Below are positions 29,420 to 42,287 of a stretch of DNA of 64,000 nt, piece by piece (the stretch's first letter is position 1; each line of letters begins with the position of its first letter). The position numbers were made by a program, and so were the translations under genes. The notes under the pieces were generated by a model. It was not told the origin of the DNA. It was given only the letters and a program-made list of their open reading frames with translations, and ran no database searches. This DNA is from Echinococcus granulosus (taxonomy: Eukaryota > Platyhelminthes > Cestoda > Cyclophyllidea > Taeniidae): NCBI RefSeq assembly GCF_000524195.1, contig NW_020170385.1:1988803-2052802 (forward strand), read 5' to 3'.

Positions 29420-29454
29420 CCAATCAATAGGCACACGCGGGCCGAGCCCATTGG
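29420..29454 (-). promoter_or_regulatory. Two CCAAT boxes upstream of the MFSD8-like gene
   Basis: CCAAT occurs at 29420-29424 and its reverse complement ATTGG at 29450-29454 (in CCCATTGGCGG), about 90-130 bases upstream of the ATG in a locally GC-rich, CpG-containing stretch. This spacing and paired arrangement are typical of NF-Y-bound promoters. The functional reading is inference. Confidence 0.45.
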
Positions 29455-30541
29455 CGGAACACGACAACAACGTGTGCGCGTGCGGAGGAACGCATCTACC
29501 CCGCCCTGACACGAGTACCTGCTGAAAAATCCGGGTCCCGGAGTAATAGTTAACTATTTCATTGCGAATAAACGAAATCCGACTTGTATCACCGAATCAC
29601 TGTCCTTGCCTTCTTGAAGTTAGACAACTTTGCTTTAAATGAACCTGGACTCCAAAGAGAGTTAGGGCAAGCAATCCAATTGGAGCCGTTACAAAACCGA
29701 CTAACCGAAAGAAACCCCCACCATAGGTGCACATGAGAACGAGTGATGTGCCCACAACCGCTTAAGACTGCTGTATTCGTGTTGAGTAGGCCATGCCATT
29801 CAGCAACCACTTCAGTGCCAACATATTAGTGGGCTTTTATCTCCCAGAAAATGACTAAACACCACCCCAAAACACGTGCGGTCACCAGAAGAGGGTGGAA
29901 TTATTTGTTGTCGTAACCGCATAATTTTCTGAAACCAACTTCATTCAAGCAGAGAAGAGCTAACCCACCCGTCGGTAAATAGCATTCTAACTATCATGAG
30001 TGCGGCAGAATAGGAGACGATTTAAAAAATAAGCTTGACTTTACAGATTAGGACGATCACGAGACGAACCAAAATTGCACCAAGCAATACTACTCTACAG
30101 GGATTGAATACCATCTGGGTTAACCATTTCAAGTAGTTTAAACACTGTTATTTAATCGCTCCAGTAACCACGGTTTGATTGGTTGTGTATGTCCGCATTT
30201 TGTTTAGAGATGCCAGGATCTTCAATGGGTTACAAACTTCGGTAATTACATGCAAAAGTTGGAAGACATCGTCGATTGGATATAAATTACTTCATTTAAC
30301 AAGTGCCAGCGATCGAGCAACAGATGCCCGAACACCAATGCTTGCAATTGAGGGTGAAGGGGACCTTATAAAACCGATGAGAATTAAATAAATTTAAGCA
30401 ATAGATAAACGTGTAAAACCCTTCACAAGGGGTGGTATGTTAATTACTGATTGTAGGTATGACGTGGAACATGAGGGGGAGGCAGTAGTGGAAGGGGAAA
30501 CGTCAAGAATTCGGCACTCCGAGTGACGCACCATGTTTTTG
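29455..30541. other. Spacer between MFSD8-like gene and CLC 3' end
   Basis: The MFSD8-like promoter side lies at the left and the CLC 3' UTR at the right. No other coding exon, RNA gene or repeat was recognised. The open frames at 29589-29810 (minus) and 30179-30391 (plus) have no splice or domain support. Confidence 0.45.
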
Positions 30542-33500
30542 CTAGGAATGATGCATTTGCCGAAGAACGTCCTTCTTTGTTATGATCCCCAAAAGGCGCC
30601 TGAATGGTAGGAAAAGTTCGGGAAAAAAGATGAAAGGAAGGCAACAAGACCATAGAAAGCCTACAATGAATCCTCTGATATGCAAAAATACGCTTCAACC
30701 ATATGAAGTCATGAACTGGTAGTGAATTATGGGGGCACAGGGTAAATGCACGTTTTAATGCATGCTGCAATGAGCCACTAATAACGCAGCCTTAGTGCAA
30801 AACACGAATGTAGGAAATGGAATGTAAAATTTAACATAAATTTGGTTTCATTTGCACAAGGAATTGGTTGAATGCTTTGGTGACTAAATACTGGTTATTA
30901 TTAAATGCTATTTATTGTCGTGAAAGTATATTCGGCAATGCGTAAATTGATTCCATTAGAAGAACACATCAGTAGCATTTTTGAATTTAGATATCAACAG
31001 ATATGTGCAATATGCCTTACTAAACAAGCAGTACAGATGGCAATTTCTCACAATTGCTTATCATTTAAAGGTAAGAGGTAGATAATAACTTAATGCCAAC
31101 ATATATTGTAGCTTTGTTTGATTGAAAACCACCGAATTCTGTCTTTCCGTTCCGCTACCAGTTTAACACTGCCCTCATTTCATTGCTTCCAATGTATTTT
31201 GTTAATAAATGGAGAATAATTTGTGAAAATCTTTAGGCGTGAGCAGTCAGAATAAATCCAGTTACACCAAAGCTTGAGTGGTTACTTGACGAATGAATGT
31301 ATGAGAAAAGTATGAGTGTGCATGGTTACTAATGCCATCCAGTACCATCCACCACTTCATGATACCATTGCGCAAGGCTTGCTCTCCTGCAAGTCTCAAA
31401 AATGAGACAGACGCTCTGGGGGGATGATCGCGTGGGCATTCGAACCATTTACATACAAAAACAGCACAAAGCACAGTGCAAACATCAACTTTGAAGGGCT
31501 TTGTCGTTTAACGAAGCATTAAAAAATGCGTAGTGGAGATGTCAAAACGACTGAAATAAGCTCCCTTGATTAGGTGTTTTCATTCAATTGAGAAGGCTTC
31601 ACGTGGAACTCACTACCAGCCCCTTGTAGTCAAAAGCGTTTGTTCATAAATGCAAAGTACGGTCAAACCATGACCCAAGACCATCAACCTAGCTTGTATA
31701 AATGTTGTTCAACGTAAGTAGTACCATGTTTAGACAAATACGCAAGAGCCTGGCGTTACCAGTTTTGATTGGCACCAAAATTAAACAAGGATGTCCAAGT
31801 CGACTCAAAGTGCACAAACCTTCTAAGAAGAAAATGCTTTAAGGGTAGAGCGAAGTCCATTCACCAGTAGCGAAGGTGATATTGGGTGTAAGCTCTTTGC
31901 ATAGTGTCAAAGAATACCATCAAATTATTTCTGTGCGATTTTTGACTATAAAGTCTGGTCTAAAAATGCCGCAATATTACACTCCGATTTCGAGATCTGA
32001 AAATGCATAGCACAGGAAATAACCAAATGAAAGGGTAACCGAGCCTCTTCACTATGCGCTTGCATTCTAAGCATTTGACGAGATCTCGTCTTACACAGGA
32101 GAGCTAGTGCAATTTATATTCAAAGCGACAGTAAATTCACAAATTAGGTTAATAAAACGCAAAACGGGGCTAAATAGGTTTCCATAACGAAAAGCAATTA
32201 TAAGAAATTGGTGGCGATCCTATCAATGCTGAAGCCTCAGGTGCGTTTAAAGGAATTACCACAACCTACCCATTCTTGGTTACCAGAACCTGTCGGAGTC
32301 CTAATTTTCGGAAGAAATCGAGAACAGTTTCCATTGGCGTTTGGTCAGTGACAGTGATTGGAGACTGAAAAATAAGTGAGAGGAGAATGATGAAAAAACT
32401 CTGCACACTAACAATCATCAAAAAATACAACTTACGCAAATTAAATTCACAGAACAAAAGAAACGAAAAACAAACTGTTTGGCATTCCATTTGTTAGATT
32501 TAAATTGTCCAGCATTGTAAAGCGCTAGTGGGTTTAAATAGGAAATGACGAAAGCTGAGCTCACAAGATCGACAATCGCCGAAAGGTTTGCGACATTTGC
32601 AGGTAGGCCGAAGTCACCAGCACTGTTGCTATCCGTGAAATAGACCATTGATTCCGTAGCAACATCTGGATTGTAAAGTTTCTCTTGCTCTGAAACAAAG
32701 TTCAAAAGCGTCAACATACGGCTAGATTTTAAATTGCACCTAAGGTTAGTCATATAAAAGAATTGGAATTGTAAAAAAACGGGCTACAAGGGACTTAAAA
32801 TATCGTATACCATTACCACTCTGTCTTGTCAAAAGCAGAACAATAAATAGGTACAAGAAACCAAACCACTTTTCCTGGTATTCATGCATATTTAGCGATG
32901 AAACATCTAAAGTAATGCTTGATAACCCAGGGAATGTTAAAGTAGCCTCAACATTAGATGGTGAAGCGACGGAAAGGAAGTTGGAAAAATACATCCGAAG
33001 CACACTACTCACCGAGTGCACGCGTGAGGTCTCGTCTCGTGATCCAGCCAACCAAATACTGGGACTCCTCCGACACCACAACGGGGAAGCCTTTGAAAGT
33101 TGAAGAGGAAAGGAGATACTCTATGTCTCCAACAGTCATAGAGTTTTGCGTCACCACCAGCAGAGGAGAAGTTTGTGATCTTAATTGAAAATAAAGGCCC
33201 ATTATTTTCACATTTTCTGTGGTGTAATATGGCCGTAGTTTCGAACAAATGATCCATCAGGCACTTATTTACTCGTGAAGACAGCTTCATTTAGAAAAGT
33301 ATCTAGCCTACAACTACAAGCCACACCACAGAGTGCTTAAAAGATCAAGGGTGGAGCTAACTTGGGTTGCATGACGTCAGCGGCGATGGAGGTATGGGTG
33401 AGCTCCTCCCGACTGCTCAAGTAAGGGTACTTATTGAGGCGAATGTGCTCCTCGTAGATACTTCCGTTGGTCAGACGGTCTCCTGTCCACTTGCTCACCA

Positions 33501-36500
33501 TCGCAGCAACCATCAACGGCAAAATATAGGTCAAACTAGTACGGGAAAACTTCACAGTCAGCGAAAATAATTTAGGAGCAAAACTAAAAAAATCAACTTC
33601 AAGAAGTCATTTTTGTTCAAATCAAACGGAAATGTTTGAGGTCTTAACTGAAATTTCATTTTAGGATTTTACTTGTCGTATAAATAGAAGGGCAATCTGA
33701 TTGTACACTAACAACAACGAGTTGCATTGCAGATTTGCAACAATTTTTGATAATTGCGCCAACATAATAAATTGTAATTAGAAATCTTTAAGGAAAGATA
33801 CGTGCGCCTTTTACAAGTTAAAAAACTGCAGACTTTGCAAGAACCGATGTAAACGTTAACATTCCCCTACAATCACCGCTTCAATACAAACTACGTTGAA
33901 AACTTCACAACTATACCCAAAACTTATGGATGTTGCACCGAAAGTAATTTGATAGCATGATTTAATGAGAGCGACGGGATTTTGGTTTACCCTCCAGTGA
34001 GCTCGAGCATGACAACGACTAGGGAGATGGTCATACGCGTCACGCCGCCCAAGGTGGAGGCGGCGCCCACGAGGGCGTAGAGACCGGGGTTGATGCAGGG
34101 TTGGGCTGATTTGCACATCCGCTGCACCAGGGGGTGATCCGCGTGATACACCACCAACTGCTCAATCCCAACGCCCAACATGCGGCCCATCATGGCGCCC
34201 ACCTTGAAAGAGCGCACATTGGAATGGTCTGAGCAAGTGCACTACTTACAGTGCTTAGGTAAACGTATTTTTTCAACTGCCGAAAGCGGACTCACCGCAA
34301 GTGAAGGTATAAACAAACCAGTAGGAACTTTGATGCCAAATGTGAAGACAGTAATGATCGACTTCAGAACGAGCGTAACAGCAAGCATCCACATGGCGCG
34401 GGAGACGCCAGGTCCTGCCGCATAGCTACCCATCATGGTGGCTTGTGTATCGCTCAGATTCACCTTGTAATCGCTAAGGTTGAGGGCGGTTGAAAAAGCA
34501 AAAAATGATGCCCAAAGGCTGTTTTGGCATAGATAACGGAATTCCACCGTAACTGGTTTTAATCTGTGCAGTAATTGTTTGAGCGATAGCAACCTGTCTT
34601 CATGTATGAAATACGCTACATTATAAAATGTGGGCTAATGCATGTACACTTCATTCGTTACAAAAATGAAAAGGAGCCACAAGGGGCTAACGGTTGAGGA
34701 AAACGTTTCTGTTTAAACACAGCGTTCACCTACCAAAATAAACGCAATGGTGGGTGTCACATAGCTTATTCTTCTGAATAAACACGGTGCTAAGGTGGAG
34801 TTCATTAAATGTTTAGAAGGCAAATAAGTGGTCGACGCTGCGTCCGGAAGTTGATACCACATTATGCCGTCAGTTAATAACCTACCATCGAATCTCAAAC
34901 TAAGCTTTTATCCAACTTAGCTGAAAATAAATTATTATAGTGCAATTTGATTTGATAATTGAAAACTATAGATAACTCTTTAATCAAGAGCGTTACAACT
35001 TGAAGATGTTGCTGCAGCCAGAAATAGGAAAGGGACGAAATTAGCAATGATATACAAAAGGGATAATTAGGTCGAGCATGTAAACTGGAAATACGAATTT
35101 ATCACAATTTCGTTTTCATATACATGGGACTTCTTTGAGCAGCGTTTCACAGTGTACATTTCTAGGAACAGCGCTCCTAATGTAGGTTGTATAGCTAAGG
35201 ATTAAATTATATGGCTAAACTTCTGATAAAAACAAAAAGGAACGACTCACCAGAGGGCGCCAAGGTCGCCAGGTCCGCACTTGCTCACCATGAGGCGGAT
35301 GAGATCGCCCATATTCATACGCATGTAGGGCAGTGGGTAGGAGAGGACTGCTGTGACCAGAGTGATCGACAACACCTCGCGTACCGGATACTTGCCCAAC
35401 CAGGTGGTCTTACGCAGACGGCATATGAAGAGGTTCGACCGGTTAAAGAGCGTTCCAAAAATTCCCTATAGTGCAGTCCAATAAAGCGACCGTAAGGCCG
35501 ACTGGCTCAATTGTAGGTGATTCCAAACACAAAGTTTACCCCCATTATGCCTAGCATAGCGAAAGGAATGAGTTCGGCAATGTGCCATTGTGCCTTGTAG
35601 TCGATTTGAAACATAACCAGATGCTCGTCGCCGTAGGGATTAATCATGCGCACGAGGTTAGCGGAGACCATGGCACAAAAGAAGGAGCGGAACATGGTCT
35701 TCATCGGAAAGTAGTAGGAAGCCTCCTCGAGAGAGAAGAGAACCCCTCCGATGGGCGCGCCAAAGGCCACTGCGACGCCAGCCGCTGCGGCAGCCGACAG
35801 AATCTAACCAAAAAAGCACACATTAACCTACATAACTCTAAAGCCTATCAACTTCACGATAGACACACGGACGGTAACTGTATCATTAGCTAATGTTTCG
35901 CAAAGGTACCGAGCATATCCAAGCATACAGGACATGAAAGACAATAAGTTTAATTGAGTTCTAACAGCCTAAAAATATATCCAACTTCTGCTCAAACATT
36001 TCTTGAGCTAAAATGCACTAATTATGAATTGGTGCTAATTGCTGGAATGAACGTCTAATGTCATGCCTCTGTAAACAGCTCTTCACTACCTTTTCAGTTT
36101 GGAAACAGGTAGAAAATAAAGACGAGAAGTACTAAATTTGTGGCGCATCAACACGAAACATTACTTGATTGATATTGCATTGTTACGTGTGGTTATGCAA
36201 GGTCTGCCAAGGTGAATTCAGTAGTTGTGTGAGTGTATGTGTAAGTATGGGTACCTCTCTCTTCTTGGCCTCGTTTTTAGAGTACTTAGGGAAGAGGTAG
36301 GAGAGGATATTGCCACAGCAGGAGGCCATGTGGACCATGGGACCTTCTTTGCCCAGACTGAGGCCAGCAGAAACACCGAGAACCATGCCCATCGATTTCA
36401 CCAGAAGCGTCCACTTGCCCAGGTAGCCTCGAATGATGAAGCCACTGAGGATCGTCTTGATCTCCGGAATCCCAGAGCCTACAAACATAATTTCATTTCA

Positions 36501-39056
36501 ATTTCACCGTGCAAGCCTGATCAAAGGGGGTGATACGCCTAGAGTCGCCTGTACGACTGAAGGGTGTGCTGCTAGGTAGACACATGGTTTCCTCCGGATA
36601 ATGGTAAATTGACTTAGTTTATTAAAAGTAGCAGCATCAAAATGGTCAGTGACCTCTAATTAGAGCATTATCGTTTTGTGCAGAGCTGCACTCGATATAC
36701 ATCAGCTACAAGCAGGTTGACGAAGCACTGGAATTTTGAAATGCCAACATGCGAAACAAATTATATGTTCGCTTGTTTAGAAATGCATCAAGTGCTCAGA
36801 GCAAAGGGCTTACCGCACGCGTAGGGGGCAAACATCCGAACAAAAGCGACACACAACGCGGAGAAGGCGAGGGCCCACAGAACAAACATGACGTAGGCTA
36901 CGAAATAGGCGTCTGGGTGGTCACCTGTTGGATCTTTGTCCATCACCAATCGCGACCATGAATACCACTAGCAATAGAGGGCGATGCGGAAAAATACATG
37001 CCTACAACACTGCTGATTTCGTAGCCCCTAGATTAATTAGCTAATTGTAAGTAGAAATCACCAAAAAGACAAAACGACAACTATTATGTTTCCGCATAAA
37101 TTGGCCTTAAAATTAAGTATATTTGCACCTCAGAGTAAACAGATAGCGAACAAGAGCATTAAACAAAACTGCAGGAGAGAAATTTGCTCATGTAAAAAAA
37201 TATGACTGGTTTTGTGAAATAGGATGCTGCCCGTGGCTGTCGCCAGCACCTTCGGAACCACTAAACAAAAATAGGCCGCACAAAACCCTTACAGAACATT
37301 TACACTGAGACGACACAGTTCAACGATGGAGCAGCTAGAATGAATCCAACTAGCTGATTGAACAATGAAATAGTTAAGGGAATATGCGCTTTAGTTAGCA
37401 TTGTTTGGAGAAAGAAGGACTCATTGATCAATAAGAGGATTACCTGACCAGGTGGCTTATCAAAAATAGAAATAAGAGATGTCAAATAAATTTACTTAAG
37501 ATTGACTTAACAATGAGTGCTATTTAAAACAAGAATTGGTGTGGTCTCAGGGTAGCTTGTAAACATTCTTACCTAAAAACCTAAACTCAGAGTTTGGATT
37601 TTACCATCAACTTAAGTATTAAAAATGAGCGATTTTTCTTTAATGCACAAGACTTGTTTAAATTCGTTATAAATGCTTACTGTTCGATACGAAGGGCATA
37701 CTGGTCGAGAAACAAGGACTATACAGGCACGTTGAATTAGGGGAAATGATATCGTATAGACCCAAATATTGATAACCAATGTAAGAAAGATCCCCTTTAG
37801 CGAACTTGTCACAAGCCCAGTGCTTTGGTTTTAAGCTAATGATATGGAAAAAAGTAAAAATTTGGTCAAAGAACCTCAGGGCAATCTTCTCCAGGAACAG
37901 CAGAAGACCAGCAACATTGAGCGCGATTGAACCAAAGAGCGTCGAGACAAATACCCTCTTTGAGGTCAGTGAGCCAGGGCGTACCGATGTCTATCAAAGC
38001 AGCGATCAAACCTGCGGCTATCCCTACAAGACTCACGCAGACCCAGCCTGAGGCCGAATTCCAGTATATCCGAAGGCATCCAAGAAATGTATTCTGGAGG
38101 GTAGTAATGATAAAAACCTCTCATAAAGTTTATAAAAATGAATCGTTTGAGCTCGTTTTCTGCCCCAATAATAAGCAAAATTAGTTTAGCTTTACACATA
38201 CGATCAGTAGCCTGATGATTTTGCGTAATATCATATTGCTGCGAATGATGGCAATGAACCAAGTACCAAAACTGGATATGATAGATTTCAGTAGCAGCCG
38301 GTCGAAATACGGCTATTTGTAATTAAAACCATCATTAGTTAAGAAGAATTACAAGAAATACATACTCACTAACACCTACAGAAGGCCCTAAGGTACTCAG
38401 CAAAAACTACTGAGGCCACAATTCACACGGCCAGAAACAAAGACAAACAGGTGCCGAAGATCGTACTCTGTCCGAATGAATCCGCCTATGGCGATCGCGA
38501 TCGCAAGCAATATCCTTCACCCAATCAATCGTCTCAAAGTCGTCATACTGCTGCCCCTCAGGTTTGTGCAGCGCAGGATGCTGTTCAGATTTCCGGACAG
38601 TTGATTTCGCTTGAGATGTGTAGAAATCATTAAACCCCGAGGTTCGAATAATTTTTGTCGGTGGATCTCAAAGAAGGACAAATAAGCTTGCCCTTAACGA
38701 TAGGAATTGCAATCGTACTAAGTAACATTTCGGTAAAAGATGTCGACAGGTATACAGAAATGCTATATTCACAAACCATTATAAAGACGAGCATGCTAAA
38801 TAATACTGCGATTTCAACATGGATGATAATGAGAAAGTCGAATAAAATTCATTGATGATGTCATGCTTGACCCATAGTAGAGAATGTAATCAATTTACAT
38901 AGAGGGAGTATAAGACTAACTTTGAGCAAAACTAGTTGATACTGTGGATCCGTCGTTAGAATCCGGAACACTAAAGGTTGTGAAGCGAGAAGTTTTCTTC
39001 GAAGGGATCGAGGCAACTGCATCTGAATCTGCAAACGGATTCACGGATTCATCCAT
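30542..39056 (-). CDS. CLC-3/4/5-type chloride/proton exchanger
   Basis: Endosomal/lysosomal 2Cl-/H+ exchanger family. Exons (minus): 39056-38921, 38609-38467, 38093-37875, 36967-36814, 36478-36255, 35803-35540, 35465-35251, 34473-34296, 34202-33991, 33535-33362, 33179-33013, 32689-32565, 32364-32270, 30599-30542. They sum to 788 codons (787 aa; human CLC-3 about 818, CLC-5 746). N terminus has [10 protein letters not shown] as in CLC-3/5. Pore motifs: [19 protein letters not shown] (gating Glu), [19 protein letters not shown] (EE includes the proton Glu of CLC-5), [15 protein letters not shown] with the helix-N residues, GLYALVGAA. Two CBS domains follow: [13 protein letters not shown]...[16 protein letters not shown] and [25 protein letters not shown]...[12 protein letters not shown]. 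It ends soon after CBS2 (RQMHHS), about 11 residues shorter than human. The gene sits 273 bases downstream of the PCGF3-like stop. Confidence 0.95.
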
Positions 39057-39328
39057 ATCTTTCTAGCTAGAAGCGTGCAATTCGTCCAAGCAGAGGCAGT
39101 AAACCTAAAAAGCAGTCGAACATTCCCAACTAATTAAAGCCCAAATTAACACTATTAGAGATTACAAATCAAGAGACGACAACCAAAAAACACCGGATTT
39201 TTTTGGAAAAAGCGCTGTACAACGGTTGGAAATGAAATAAACATTCGTTCATGCGGGGAAATATGAACATGTCACAAAAATTTTGTGCTTAAACGATATT
39301 CCAGAGGCATTGGACGATCCTACAAAAG

Positions 39329-40338
39329 TTAGTGAAAATCTAAACGGCGCTTAAACAAAATGAGCCCAATTACATACATTTGATAAGCAAGAATGGAGGA
39401 ACTTAAATATACCCTCCTCTCAAAAAACAACAAAGAAAATAAAAAATTAGAACCTGAACAACAAACGCTTACATCATTCCAATATACAACTTGCACGAAC
39501 TTGAGGACATGATCTCGACCTAAAAAGGTTCCTTTTTCACAATTACTTATGAAGATATCGATCTAAACGAATAAAACCCCAAATAAAACCACAAGAATGC
39601 TTTACCTCATTAAACTTGGACATATCATTAAGAACTTGCTGCGCGATGTACTTTCTAAGATGTGTAACGGTGGCTTTTGAAGAAATACGAAGATATTTTA
39701 AGCTCAGTGGTTTGAGGGTTGCGGAGCCTGGTTCTAGTCTTACATGAACCTGCTCATCGTTACGATGGAAATTAGGATCCGCTGGAGACTCGCTGTTTGG
39801 GATAGATTTGGCTGACCCGTCCGTCACATGATTGACACTAAGAGTTTTGTGCTCATAAATAAGGTCTACATACCGCAAAATTCACAAATGCTTAAAAATA
39901 GGAATATTACCTTCAGAAGGAGGAGGAGATTGACCGATAAATCGATAGAAGTCTGACCGACTTTTTCTTTCAGCTAAACGAAATATTGTTAAATACAACT
40001 ACCTTCTTTAAGATTTGGCACAATTTTGTAAACAATGTCTTGCAAGGTTCGATCAGCGCTGCATAATGACTAATTACGTCAGAATAACATACCTGATATA
40101 GTTAAGCGGATGACTTTGGTGAATAGTTATATCACACACTGGACACGTATTGTTGGTAGACAAATACTTTACAATACAAGACTTACAAACTACAAGTAAA
40201 GAGATGAATACGCCTACATGGATGAAGACATTCAGTTATTGAGACCGCGTCAATCAAGTAACCATGGCATATGTTACAAATAAGATGGGGGTTAAGGTAA
40301 GCTAAGTCAATATGTTCGTTTATGGACATTTCCTGCAT
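39329..40338 (-). CDS. PCGF3-like Polycomb group RING-finger protein
   Basis: PCGF proteins pair with RING1 to form PRC1 ubiquitin ligases acting on histone H2A. Exons (minus): 40338-40218, 40189-40093, 40058-40003, 39973-39911, 39865-39606, 39562-39473, 39418-39329; total 259 codons (258 aa; human PCGF3 242). The C3HC4 RING reads CNIC, TECLHPFCKSC, then NNTCPVC followed by [25 protein letters not shown] follows. [20 protein letters not shown] and HQSHPL match PCGF3 better than PCGF1, 2 or 4. The second half gives FHRNDEQV and a RAWUL-like domain ([24 protein letters not shown], then [16 protein letters not shown]). The first intron is 28 nt and splits the RING. The last exon (39418-39329, ending [11 protein letters not shown]) is the weakest call; it resembles the PCGF3 end (LLLHYRPKMD) only loosely. 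The start MQEMS is the first ATG before the RING; an upstream exon could sit in or beyond the gap at 40444. Confidence 0.85.
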
Positions 40339-40443
40339 CAAATCACACGGACAACCTGCTGAACACAAAGACCAGACGAACAAACACCGGATTCAACACG
40401 CGCGCACGAAAACATAAATATCAAAACAAAACCAAAAATTTAC

Positions 40444-40543
40444 NNNNNNNNNNNNNNNNNNNNNNNNNNNNNNNNNNNNNNNNNNNNNNNNNNNNNNNNN
40501 NNNNNNNNNNNNNNNNNNNNNNNNNNNNNNNNNNNNNNNNNNN
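40444..40543. other. Assembly gap of 100 N
   Basis: Unknown bases between the PCGF3-like gene's 5' side and the 3' side of the ribosomal protein gene. A 5' exon or promoter of the PCGF gene could be hidden here. Confidence 0.99.
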
Positions 40544-41044
40544 CGAACATAGTAACGTAAATACAAAACTTTGAAGGAACTGGCAGTTTGCTATTATTAC
40601 TTTTCAACCCTTCTGCGAATCATGCTGTCAAGATCATAAATCAGGTATGTCGAAACGACACAAAAGCAAGCTGTCAGGCAGTCCAAAGGTGACAACCGGC
40701 CCAGCACCGCTAGAACCTAAACGAATCCCCTAAACTTTTAGGGACCCCCACAAGGAACTACCGTCCGCGACCTGACAAGGGGACATGCGGAACCACCGCG
40801 AACTACCACCCCGAGACGACATGAAACCAAAAGAGGCGGCAAGTTGCAGCCCCCGGCGAGGGCAACCCAGCACCAAAGTAGTCCACCCAACCTCTAACGG
40901 AAACGGCGACCTCGACAGAGCGTCTGCCGGACACAAGGACGAACGAAGCTAAGGGAACCCCGACCCACAGGAACCGCCCAGGGGAAAGGAATACACAAGA
41001 ACGCCAACAACACCAGAAAAAACGCGTCCTTGCAAATTGTCATT

Positions 41045-41686
41045 TTACAGTACCCAATCTGGGAATTCAATGGCCACATCTTTCCCAGACAGTTTCTTGT
41101 ACAATCCAGTTATCGTCTTTAGCTAAAAGGAAATCAACCCTGAATATCAATTACCTTATGTTCAACGTAGTTCCTCTGAGCAATATCAAGGTGGCACTTA
41201 ATCAGCGAACTCCCGTCAATTTTAACCTGAGTACGCTGACCAACAATTTCAGCAGGATAAACAATGTCTTTTAAGATGGCTTGATGAACCGCGGTAAGAG
41301 TGCGACTTCTTGGACGCTTCTGTTTGGGATTGCTCTTACATTTCCTACGTGGCTTAGGCAAGATCCGCCTAAAAGCAACGATAAAGACCTGCGGACCCCG
41401 TAGTTTTTTCTCCAATTCTCCAACCAAACGATTGTGCAGCAGGTGGTAAGTGCGCAATTGAGGGACAGGAACGTAGATGACAATAGCCTTTTCGTGGCCG
41501 ATGGAGAACTCCTATAGTCCAAATCAATTCCACGGCCTAATTTACCTTAGCACCACAAAAGTAAATCATCTTAACCAACTCCGACATATCCTCATGTGAT
41601 TGCAGGTCCACCAAGGTACCAGCGATTTCCTCCTCCAATGGGGTGGGAGCCGTTTTGTCGGGTTTTAACAGTTTCGCAAGTGTCAT
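41045..41686 (-). CDS. RPS7: 40S ribosomal protein S7 (eS7)
   Basis: Small-subunit ribosomal protein. Exons (minus): 41686-41546, 41511-41155, 41122-41045, giving 192 codons (191 aa; human 194). Motifs align along the whole length: [90 protein letters not shown], then [19 protein letters not shown]. Both introns are tiny (34 and 32 nt). The ATG at 41686 is the first in frame and gives [11 protein letters not shown]. It is head-to-head with the Spinster gene about 600 bases away, so the promoters may be shared. The small size and short introns fit a strongly expressed housekeeping gene. Confidence 0.97.
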
Positions 41687-42287
41687 TGCTAAAATGCACG
41701 AAGAGATAAGCAAAAACCCAGATTACGCACCATGAGCTGGTCGCACAAAAAACCGCACGCTTTCAAGTAGCCCGGACTTAGTGCAGGGAATAGGCTAAAA
41801 CGAACCAAGTTAAAATGTCTAGTCAATTATAAACTTATTTTAGTTATTGTGTTTATATTCTAGTCAATAAGTTAAAACAAAATCTTTATGTAATTTGCAA
41901 GAATAAAGGAGCTTGCATTTTATGCTATTCTTACGTATTTAACATGTTTAAACTTTGTTAAAGTTATTTTTTTTTCGTGACATATTGTTGCTTTTTATGT
42001 TTAAATTGCTTTTATTTTTTTAACTAGTAATACCTCTACATCTTTGTTTTTAAAAGTGTTAGCTTTTTTGCAAATTCTTTGATCCCAAAAGTTTTGCTTA
42101 CTTCCATACTAGCTGGTGTATACAGTCTTCACCAACCAAATAAATATAAATTATTACAATTTGGCAGTTTTCATTTTTTTCCTGTGTTTACAAATGATAG
42201 CTAATAATTTGGTTTTCATTCGCTTGTTTAATCATCCCACAATGCGCTACAATCTCGTTCACATACTGATTATGTGCCTCTGAGGTG
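41687..42287. promoter_or_regulatory. Divergent RPS7 / Spinster intergenic spacer
   Basis: About 600 bases hold the 5' ends of the minus-strand RPS7 gene and the plus-strand SPNS gene. The middle (41820-42060) is markedly T/A-rich with long T runs on the plus strand. No TATA box, CCAAT pair or other core element was assigned with confidence. Confidence 0.4.

Noticed and set aside
37300..37485. Minus-strand frame in the CLC gene as an alternative exon
   Set aside because: Exons 3 and 4 join in phase directly (CPE|WYSW, matching the vertebrate protein). The frame shows no CLC similarity.
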